NCBI RefSeq assembly: GCF_003589595.1
Contig: NW_020654080.1
Coordinates: 10,713,578-10,777,577, forward strand
Reading direction: 5' to 3'
Source of the DNA: Hyposmocoma kahamanoa
Lineage: Eukaryota > Arthropoda > Insecta > Lepidoptera > Cosmopterigidae
Length of the DNA stretch: 64,000 nucleotides
The position numbers and the translations under genes were made by a program. The notes beneath the pieces are model-generated. The model was not told the DNA's origin. It did not search any database and was given only the letters and a program-made list of their open reading frames with translations. Shown piece by piece: positions 56,201 through 64,000 of the stretch. The first letter of the stretch is position 1. Each line of letters opens with the position of its first letter.

Positions 56201-59200
56201 AAATCGTCTTCACTTGTTTTTTTACATAATCACGTGTGTTCCCGAGCCAGGAAAATTTACACTTTCCACTGGAGCCACCTTGACACGGTTCATTCAAAGT
56301 TATTGAAACATATTCCAAGTACTATGTTTTACAAGGAAAAACGAACAAAATCGAGACAGACAGTCCAAAACCAGCTTACATAATGACAAAAAACTACCAA
56401 GCCAGAACAATAGAGACAAGGGAAGCCAGAGAGAAGATGGAGGAGAAGAGAATACGCAACAACTGAGGAGTAAAGTTTCTTGATTTTTATCGACCGAAGT
56501 CACGGTTTAGCCAGGGGAATATGTTACCTATATTTTTTATTTGTACCATTGCCATTCATTGTGGAGCGAATCGCTACCGCTTTTGCAACTAGGACCACGC
56601 ACCAAAATCATACGATCGATGACGCGATGACGTCGTTGGCGCCCGCGCACAACTCGGTCGGGCGGCAACACACCGCCTCCGCACCTGCAGGGAACCCTCA
56701 CACGTGCGTTTCGCCAGTGATGCCAGATTGGGGGATTCCCTTCAAATTCGGGGGTACTTTTTGACTCACGGGGTGAATTTTGATCCTCGTATTTTCGGGT
56801 CGGGAAATTAAAAAGGAGAGCTTTTTAGAGTTTTTTATAAGAACAGTATAGTATTAATCATCCATCTCAAAATACGATGTGTGTTTACTCACTCAATTAA
56901 TAAAGACAAATTGCGTAAAAGATTGGCAATTGAAACTGCAGAGGCAATTCTTACAATTCGTTATTCATTGCCTAAAGGATGTAGAGTATTAATTTCGTTC
57001 GCCACGTCACGAGTGTTGAACAAATTAAACTCCGAAAAAATGTATTGTAATTGATGCCAATACAAATGTAAGTGAAGGTGATAATAATTAAGTAATAACG
57101 CACACATTCAACATAGCACCGCACTAGGGAAACCCTGTGTTGCGGGTGCCATGGACACACACATAAACAATGACATATATATACATATACACCCAAAGTC
57201 ACTAGAGAAATAAATATAGGCCATACAAATTTTTCTCCCGGCCCAGCAATCGCACCTAAGACCTCTGCGTGGCAATCCGACATGGTAACCGTTCGGCTAC
57301 GGAGGCAGTTTTCAGTAAGCCTGAAGCTCTTGCGGAAGTAGGTTAAATTCTATGTATTCTTTATTAAAAAGCATCTGAAAGCGTGTTTTGTATTTTTCCC
57401 TTTAAAATTAATAAACAGAGTTGAATCTGGGTTAAAAAGAAATTACGAACATTTTTTTATATGTATTTGTAAATAGTTTTTCAGGGAAGTCATAGCCATC
57501 TAGCAACACTGCGTTTGGCATTGTATTCAGTTTGTTTACCTAAATGTTCAATGATTCTTTTGATTAATTATTCGACTGCTTTTCTGTGGGTTTTCTTTAT
57601 TTCTCATTTATTCAAGTGATACCTATAATTATATAGCGTGTATTTTTAATCTGGGACAGTATAAAGATTTCCGAAATATAGAAGAGACAGAGAACAAGTC
57701 TTATGAACTATTAAGTCTTTTTTTGTGAAAACAATTTGGGCATAGTCAATTTTTTGGTTAAGCGTGACCTGTCCATAAAAATGAATAAAATTGATTAATA
57801 TTTCTTTACTGCTGATCGACAAGTTTCATGTAAGGATCATTTCATTGTATGGGAAGAAAAAGCATTTAAAAAATTAGACAAGTTTTAATTTTAATTTTCA
57901 TAGACAACTGAAAAAAATTAACATGCCAAAATCATTTTCGCCAAAACTCAACTCACACTGGCAATGGCGCAGAGTCGAAGCGTCGCGTCACGTCCTGTTT
58001 TTCAACTACAACATGGCGAACTGCGTTGTCGAGGGACGACGCTCGCTTTAGCGCGTCCTGACCACGCGTGGTCGGCGTCTGACGCCTCACTACGCGCAAG
58101 TAACGCACGGCGACGCGCGATTCCATATTCGGATAACACAAATTTGTACCTTAATGATGGGAAAATAGAGATGAATATGCTATAGGCGAAAAACATGATG
58201 CGTCGCGACGCTTCTCACTCTGCGCCAGTGTGAGTTGAGCCTTAATGGTTCTTAAACAGTTTTCATGTATCTCATAAAGTTTAGGATTTCCCCATTCTAT
58301 CCCAGAAAAAAACACACTGTATATGCATATATGTATAATCTACGTGTATAGGGTTCTATTCCCGATCGAGTTACTTAGAGTAACCTCTTCTTACAAGAAT
58401 AAAACAAAGGATACAAAGTATGTTCAGTATCGAGAAACATAACTTTTCCGCCTTGATAGCCTGTCGAGTTTGGTATCTGCGTCGTTACGCATAGCGTGTG
58501 CGACAGCTGTGTTTTACCTGTGCGAAACTCGCCGAATACCTCTGTTATCGCCATTGACTCTATGCCACCGGCTAACAGTTTACTGAAAATTTATGTAAAT
58601 ACAGTAGATATTTAAATGAGAAAAAATGCCAGGCAAGCAAAAGCCTTTAATCTTTGTCTACGAGAATTATTCCACTAGAATTGTAACCTAGGCCCTGGTT
58701 TTAATTCAAATCGGAATCGATCTGATCGCGTAGCCCACCCGCAACATTACTCTAAGAGTCGTATTCTAGAATTCTACTCAATGCTCAAGTCAGGATTACA
58801 CTGGAAACACAAGCACTGGAAATACCCGACCCCTAGGGTCGTATTCTAGAACTCTACTCAATGCTCAAGTCAGGATTTGAGTATGGTTAAAGCACTCGAA
58901 ATCATACTCAAGTCCCTGCCATTAGGGTCGCATTTCCAGTGCTTGCGTTTCCAGTGCAATCCTGACTTGAGCATTGAGTAGAGTTCTAGAATACGACCCT
59001 TAGAATCTCGACACAATATGACTATGTTGTGGACAAACGAGGCACATTGTTGTAAGCTTTCCTAGATCACTTGATACAATGGAAGCACTACCCAGAACTC
59101 CAATTTATACAATTTCGTTCCTTAAACTAAACTGCATAATTTGATCAAAATATACATGCTTAATAATCAATGTGGATGTTGTTGTCATATTTTAAGTATA

Positions 59201-59539
59201 TTCTAGATGAACTTACTCCAATTCAGTGCTGCCCGTACTTATTTTGAATATTTGTTTGCGACGATCACTAACTTCTAGAGCCGTCATAAAACCTAATGTC
59301 GCAACTTTCTGACAAGCTTCTTTTATCTTTTCTACTTTGGTATCCGAAAACCCTTTGATATTACACAGTTTTTTTTTCGTAGACATCTGAATGCCTTTAA
59401 TAGTGCATATTCCGGCAGTTTTCAATTTTTTAATATCAGCCACGTTTATTCCATGTTTCTGGAGAATATCTACATCCTGAAAGAAGCTGTCTTCTTCGTC
59501 GTTTTCAGAAATATTATCGTCAAGTGCTTGATCCATCAT
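52954..59539 (-). CDS. Dmc1: Meiotic recombinase DMC1, five exons (whole gene span)
   Basis: DMC1 is the meiosis-specific RecA/RAD51-family ATPase that forms filaments on resected DNA and drives inter-homolog strand exchange in the nucleus. Exons are 59217-59539, 58415-58582, 54879-54981, 54509-54676 and 52954-53211. All junctions are GT-AG with matching phases and give 339 residues, against about 340 in vertebrates. The order is an N-terminal helix-hairpin-helix region (about 20-85), Walker A GEFRTGKT (125-132), Walker B LLIIDS (218-223), and the L2 loop and polymerisation region with the [10 protein letters not shown] segment. [30 protein letters not shown] and [10 protein letters not shown] are DMC1-type, not RAD51-type. 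The ORF is intact, so the gene is probably functional. An AATAAA (plus-strand 52920-52925) follows the stop by about 28 nt. Confidence 0.96.
53525..53692. mobile_element. hAT-type MITE in Dmc1 intron 4
   Basis: The ends CAGGGTTTCTTAACC and GGTTTAGAAACCCTG are inverted, and AGGGGTCCATG occurs in both arms. The flanks CCTTAAAT and GCTTAAGT look like a decayed 8-bp duplication. Confidence 0.8.
54509..54676 (-). CDS. Dmc1: Dmc1 exon 4, Walker B
   Basis: The 168-nt phase-0 exon encodes residues 199-254: [13 protein letters not shown], the Walker B strand [12 protein letters not shown] and the [15 protein letters not shown] segment. Two overlapping AG acceptors lie 4 nt apart; only the upstream one (TTGGCAG) keeps frame. 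Confidence 0.96.
54879..54981 (-). CDS. Dmc1: Dmc1 exon 3
   Basis: The 103-nt exon encodes [14 protein letters not shown] and [13 protein letters not shown] (residues 164-198). The acceptor is ATCAG and the donor GTAACT. It lies 3.4 kb from exon 2 across a repeat-filled intron. Confidence 0.95.
55000..57090. other. Dmc1 intron 2, left part, no recognised gene
   Basis: Mostly unremarkable. 56030-56380 and the GC-rich 56560-56770 have short open frames without family likeness; they may be old repeats. Confidence 0.45.
57095..57306 (-). repeat. tRNA-derived SINE, family B, copy 2
   Basis: Second copy of 16008-16218, same orientation, with decayed boxes (GCAATCGCACC where copy 1 has GGAATCGAACC). 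Confidence 0.82.
57640..57880 (+). repeat. Repeat shared with 47710-47960
   Basis: TTTTTGTGAAAACA, GTCCATAAAAATGAATAAAA and TTGATTA plus TTTCATGTAA occur in the same order in both places. Confidence 0.65.
57944..58242. mobile_element. CpG-rich MITE (copy 2) in Dmc1 intron 2
   Basis: AACTCAACTCACACTGGC at the left and GCGCCAGTGTGAGTTGAGCC at the right, with CAGAGTCGAAGCGTCGCG/CGCGACGCTTC inside. It matches the copy at 11454-11772 but lacks a GC-rich segment of about 20-30 bp. It ends 173 bp from exon 2. Confidence 0.85.
58415..58582 (-). CDS. Dmc1: Dmc1 exon 2, Walker A
   Basis: The 168-nt exon encodes residues 108-163, including [19 protein letters not shown] (Walker A) and [10 protein letters not shown]. 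It begins after TTTCAG and ends with TT before the weak donor GTATCC; the first base of exon 3 restores Phe. Confidence 0.94.
58757..59003. mobile_element. Palindromic MITE complex in Dmc1 intron 1
   Basis: The unit GTCGTATTCTAGAAYTCTAC, continuing into TCAATGCTCAAGTCAGGATT, occurs twice in direct order (58758, 58837) and once inverted (58950-58999). CACTGGAAACACAAGCACTGG is also inverted at 58936-58958. Confidence 0.82.
59217..59539 (-). CDS. Dmc1: Dmc1 exon 1, start and helix-hairpin-helix domain
   Basis: The exon encodes residues 1-107 and opens with two adjacent ATG codons, so the start could be either one. An acidic leader is followed by [15 protein letters not shown] and [18 protein letters not shown], the DNA-binding helix-hairpin-helix of the family. 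It ends with GA before GTAAGT; the next exon's T completes Asp. Confidence 0.96.
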
Positions 59540-60560
59540 TATTATTTTTATAAATTACTTGATGGGTTTACGCTACGGGTTTACGACGCGTAAAAATTTT
59601 TGAAATATTGGCGGGAAAAATAAAACTTTTTATAGGTATGGCTTTAGGCTTAGGTACTGAGATAAAATTACGGAGAAATGTAAAAGAAAACCATACTATG
59701 TTTACAGAGTTGAGTGATAGTTTGGTTCATAAAATTTTTCATCAAAACTTCTACTCGCTTTTCTAGTCCATAATTAATTATAAGCGTTTGGTTTTTTATT
59801 CTGTGTACAAAAATTTACAAACGACACATTACATTAGAACAACAGTGCTTAGACCCCATATACATACATAAGACGCAATTTTTTGCAACTGCTAGCGCCA
59901 TCTAGTGTGCAGTTTGCATCTACCTGTGAAAGAAATATTGTTTAAACATTTATGTCTACGATTACAATTCTAACGTGGAAAATAAAACAAATATAGATAA
60001 ATTTAACTGTTTTACAAAACTAAGACTAGAAAATTAAGGGACGCATACAATTATAAAACTATTAACCACATAGGTAATATAAATCATTAACCCACATACT
60101 TATATACAGTGTCACCGATAAATTGTTTCCTGCATTATACTAATGAAAAGGATTTTTATACGAAATTCTAAATTTGCATTGTTTTTATGTTCCTCGCTAG
60201 ATGACGCTAGTACCTTTTTTTTTTTAATTTAAATTTTTGAATGAGCCTACTCTCACTCTCTACTCTGAATACGACGCCCTTATAATTCTAGTCTATGGTT
60301 CGATTGACTGCGATGACGAGAAAACCTTGTTGCGGCGCAAAATAAAAGGGATTTTTTAATTGTATTTACGTAATTACATCAAGAAAATTACCGTCTTATC
60401 CACCTAAGATAAGGTAAGGGCGTAAGTTAACCCTCGGAAGTACTGGAAAGTGATTATTTATTATGTTCATATTTCCTCCTGTATCACAGCCATGTTGAAG
60501 TAGTGTTGATTTTACTAAGTTTTCGTCAGTTTCTCGTTTATAAAAGTTGAAAAAGTTGTT
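59540..60560. promoter_or_regulatory. Shared upstream region of Dmc1 and the SR-like gene
   Basis: About 1 kb lies between the divergent first exons. No TATA box or known motif stands out. GCTAGCGCCATCTAG (about 59894) and CTCGCTAGATGACGC (about 60195) are half-similar words with unknown role. Confidence 0.35.
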
Positions 60561-60681
60561 CACAAGTAAATGTGACAGACCCGAGTTTAGTTTGTGTTGT
60601 GAATAAAAAGTTGAAAGTCTTTCCAATATGAAAAGTGTTACAAAGTGCCTTCGTTTCTGGCGTCGAGGCGTCCTCTTCAAG
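60560..60681 (+). other. Probable non-coding first exon of the SR-like gene
   Basis: A good donor (CTTCAAG followed by GTAAGG at 60682) pairs with the acceptor at 61141-61142 (TTTTCAG), which lies two bases before the coding start. The 5' limit is unknown, so the left coordinate is a guess. Confidence 0.45.
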
Positions 60682-61142
60682 GTAAGGCTGGATGTGTCTT
60701 CAATATACATCAGAACGTAGCATTTTCGAGCGACTTCGTTCTAAACTTGAACAGTAGATTGATTAAAAATATACAAATGCTAGGATGTATGATTTCATGT
60801 AGTTCTATTGAAGCAAGGCTTCACGTGATTGGCGTTAAAATGCCACGCTTTTGATTCTCACAAAGAAATCACAGGATAGGAATTTGGAATCTTATATACC
60901 TTTATATAATATATACTTCATGAAATATCAAACATGTATATAATTATTGGGTATAACCATTTAATGACATTTTTATTTGCTAGGTTTTAGTGTGTATACT
61001 AACATTAAGAACTTAAGCCTTAATTAAGAATGAATGGTGCGAGTCAGGTTAACCACAGCTATGTTTATGGAAGTGTGCTTGATTGGGTCGGGAATTAGTA
61101 TAATGTGGAGATGGTACAGAAAAAATTGCCATCTGTTTTCAG

Positions 61143-61928
61143 GGATGGATTCAGAAGACTCGCGTGATGGGTCTGGAGATAATAAATCCTCATCTAGTAG
61201 TGGCAGCTCCAGTTCAAGAAGCCGCAGAAGTTCATCTTCTGATAGGAGTGAAGGTACCAAAAAAGGTGCAAAATCACCACCACGGTCTCCACCTAGGTCA
61301 CCATCAAGATCTGAAAGGCATCATTCACCATCGCCCGAGAGTCGGTCACAATCTTCAGTACACTCCCCATTACTTGGGAAATCCCCAAGATCCCCAGGAA
61401 ATTTGAGTGGTGCTCATTCTGACATAAATTCTCCTGAAAATTCAATGCCTGCTTCGCCAGCAGGTCCTAAATCTCCAGAAGGTCCGCATTCACCCAGTGA
61501 TGCTGGCTCAAATGTTGGTTCACCAGAACGTACATCTGCTCCTTCAGGCGGTGAAGGGCCAAAGACACCTCAAAGTCCGAGTAGTTCAGCACGATCTGCT
61601 CCAGGTTCACCGGAGTCTAGATCTCGTCCAGCCTCTCCAGATTCTGCATCTCAGCCCACTTCTCCCCCCTCCAGAAATCCCAACAGTTTCCGACCCTCAA
61701 GCCCCTCCCCGGACAGGACTTCTTCGCAGTCCTCACCAGATATATCTCAAGTAAAGAAAATTGAGAGGAATCCCAAGGAGCCTTGGAGAAGACATACGAA
61801 AGCAGAACAAAAAATGGTTGCTGTTCCACGAAGCCGGAGCAGATCTGATTCTAGTAGATCAAGCAGAAGTTCATCATATAATAAGAGATCCAGTGCTAAG
61901 GATCCGGCTACAGAGGAAATTTCTGAAG
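61143..61928 (+). CDS. Ser/Pro/Arg-rich SR-like nuclear protein, first coding exon
   Basis: The exon follows TTTTCAG and opens with GG before ATG at 61145, which fixes the start; the upstream in-frame codons belong to the intron. It encodes 261 residues plus one base. The order is an acidic MDSEDSRDG start, serine runs, a basic RSRRSSSS patch, many SP dipeptides across residues 40-215, a short conserved-looking block (KEPWRRHTKAEQKM), and a second RS-rich patch near 240. Such low-complexity RS/SP proteins act in pre-mRNA processing and are heavily phosphorylated. A PWRR block next to an RS patch recalls ZC3H18-type CCCH zinc-finger proteins, but no zinc finger lies in the window and the order differs, so the family is left open. 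The gene is head-to-head with DMC1. Confidence 0.85.
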
Positions 61929-62330
61929 GTAATTTCATTAAAAGCCCTTGAGTCATGGGAGGAAATAAATACATATAGTTTTTTTAAATACACTATTTAT
62001 AGTATATATTGCAACATAAATTGTGCATTAAATCATAAAATATGGCACTTATCTTCTCAGTCCTTTTTACTTTTTTTTAACAATGTTGCTTCATAGCTAC
62101 TTAATTTTTGTAAACATAAGGTGTCCCAAAAGACAATGACAAGCTGGGTACAAGGGTGTTGACCAGTTGGTAACAACTATAAAAAAAAAATGTTTAAAAA
62201 CATTAGAATAACTTTTTGTAAAATGAGCAAGCTATTGAAAAATGAGCAATGAGCAGAATTGTTCCACCATCCAGGCTTATCATTGAGTTTTTGGACACTT
62301 GTGTATAATTGTGATCCAATGAAATTGTAG

Positions 62331-62485
62331 GTGAAATGGAATCAGATCAAGAAGACAGGAAATCAAGGAGCAAATCCATTGCTAGTGAGAAGGGTGATGC
62401 CAAGGATCTGAATATCAGCCATGAGGACCTTTCTGATGTGTCAGACTTAGATTCAGGGGCTGAAGATAATGAAAAAGATAATAAG
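62331..62485 (+). CDS. SR-like gene, coding exon 2
   Basis: A 155-nt exon after TTGTAG. Its first two bases complete a Gly codon with exon 1. It encodes an acidic, charged segment (ESDQEDRKSRSKS, then HEDLSDVSDLDSG) and ends AATAAG before GTATGT. The phases agree on both sides. Confidence 0.82.
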
Positions 62486-63772
62486 GTATGTGAAACAATA
62501 AGGTAAGGCCATTGCCAAGCGTCTTCCACATCTTTTGTATTGTTCTAAATGTGCTTATGACCATATTATGTACTTTACAAATGAAAACAATGAAACATAC
62601 CAATGAAATAGTAGATAACATAAAGATGAATCTACACGAGAAGCATTAACTACCAAGCATTAGACAGAAATACATGTGTGACAAGTGTGTTGGAAAGTTT
62701 ATAATTTGTTAAAAATTGGTTACAATGAGAGTGCTTTGTTTTTATACAATAATAATTCATATTCGTGTTCATTCAACCTTGTATTGTAATAACACTTTGG
62801 GGCAACAAACTTAGCTCAAATATTTGGTGATGTGACAAATGGATTTCCAAGTGCTTTTATTTGATTATTTGTCCACAAGAAATCTGTAATCATTTTGCCA
62901 TTGCCCAGAAATTTGTTTATGTGGTATTGAAAATGAATATATACATGAAATTATCTTAACAGTACAGAAAGGCTCCAAAAGGCTCAAAAGCCACAATTTC
63001 ATTGAATCATTTTGAAAAAAGTGCAAATATAATTTCGCGATGCGAACCATTGCCAAAAAATGGATGTTTGGCTGGACAACTGGACGTGTTCTTAATACTA
63101 AATGTGTTAAGGTTCTTGAAATCATAGTTCTAATTTAATTTTAAATTTGTTTACACTTTGAATACCTTAATATTGTAAATCATTATATAGACATATCTAG
63201 GGCCATCCTTAAAAGCCTCTAACTAGCTCTAACTGGGTTTTAACCATTTTAAGCATTGTTAAATTTAATGTTATTATTACAATAATATTTGATGGTTATT
63301 TGAAGGTATATTTCACAAATTTTTTCATTCAACTTTTTTACAAAAGACCATGAAATAGTGCGTGCATAGACAAAAAAGCGGGGAAGCGGGTGAAACCACG
63401 GTATTAGAGTTATACAAGAATTTATTTTTATTAGTTGCTATTTAAATAATGCTAATCTTGTTATTTATTATCCATCACAGTAAATGAGAGTCCACTGGGC
63501 CGCGAGATGGATATTCTGTGACTTTGCCATGAAATAAATTATAAAAATGAATTTAATGAAAATCCCTGTATAATTCACTGCCCACATCTGGGCATGTCTC
63601 GAAAAAATTAAATACACCTTGTACTTTGAGATAAATCAGCAAAACTAGTTACAGGTCAAGCCAGTAAAAATGTAGGGTAAAGGAACAATTTCTCATTGTG
63701 ACATAAAGTTGTTAAACTTTATAGTACCTCTACTGGATAATCTCTAGACAACATAAATACGTATTTTTACAG

Positions 63773-63898
63773 AGAAAGTCACCACCCATATCACAGGAAA
63801 CCAAAACAGAATTGAAAATTAATGGAAATAATACTGGAAGTACACAGTCTTCACCTAAATCTGAGACTGGTAAAATAGATATACCTAAATTAGAAAAA
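63773..63898 (+). CDS. SR-like gene, coding exon 3 (gene continues past window)
   Basis: A 126-nt phase-0 exon between TTTTTACAG and GTAAGT, encoding 42 codons that begin RKSPPISQ and end KIDIPKLEK. It continues the Ser/Pro/Lys-rich character. The rest of the gene lies beyond base 64000. Confidence 0.8.
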
Positions 63899-64000
63899 GT
63901 AAGTTCTAATAAATTAAGTATTTTAAAGAATTTATATCAGGACTTCTGAATGAAACTCTTGCGGTAAATGATTATTTAAAGATTTGTCTACGGACATCCT

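Noticed and set aside
61164..61754. Two further plus-strand frames across the SR-like exon
   Set aside because: They are other frames of the same Ser/Pro-rich exon; the exon 1 phase matches exons 2 and 3 only in the chosen frame.

Overview
This is a 64-kb piece of an insect nuclear genome, almost certainly a moth or butterfly (Lepidoptera). The reasons are GT-AG introns rich in A/T, two genes whose proteins match insect/animal families along their full length, and a dense load of LINEs, tRNA-derived SINEs and MITEs of lepidopteran style. No bacterial operon, CRISPR array or viral genome was seen. All calls come from reading the sequence; no database was searched.

Three host genes were assembled exon by exon. 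(1) Ethanolamine-phosphate cytidylyltransferase (Pcyt2, called Pect in Drosophila) lies on the minus strand. Its nine coding exons between 44373 and 13895 join in compatible phases to a 390-residue protein; repeats have swollen its introns to about 30 kb. (2) The meiotic recombinase DMC1 lies on the minus strand between 59539 and 52954. Its five exons join to 339 residues, with all RecA-fold motifs intact. (3) Head-to-head with DMC1, on the plus strand from about 60.6 kb and running off the right edge, is the 5' part of a gene for a Ser/Pro/Arg-rich, SR-like nuclear protein: one non-coding and three coding exons are visible.

Layout: 1-13.9 kb is gene-poor, with MITEs, SINEs and one unexplained GC-rich open frame at 8.2-8.7 kb. 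13.9-44.4 kb is Pcyt2, whose 13.6-kb intron holds two antisense-inserted LINEs, a foldback element carrying tRNA-like units, a 0.4-kb MITE and a possible cassette exon. Its 31.4-40.7 kb intron holds a LINE fragment, a tandem duplication, a large inverted repeat and a 2.07-kb hAT-like element with 8-bp target duplications. 44.4-52.9 kb is intergenic, with a CR1-like LINE interrupted by a second LINE insertion. 52.9-59.5 kb is DMC1. 59.5-64 kb is the shared upstream region and the SR-like gene.

The genes have unrelated jobs: phosphatidylethanolamine synthesis, meiotic strand exchange, and probably RNA processing. The strongest oddities are a repeat family that combines terminal inverted repeats with RNA polymerase III-like boxes, a 39-nt in-phase candidate cassette exon in the Pcyt2 linker, a nested LINE insertion bounded by 8-bp duplications, and several palindromic elements, including one in DMC1 intron 1.
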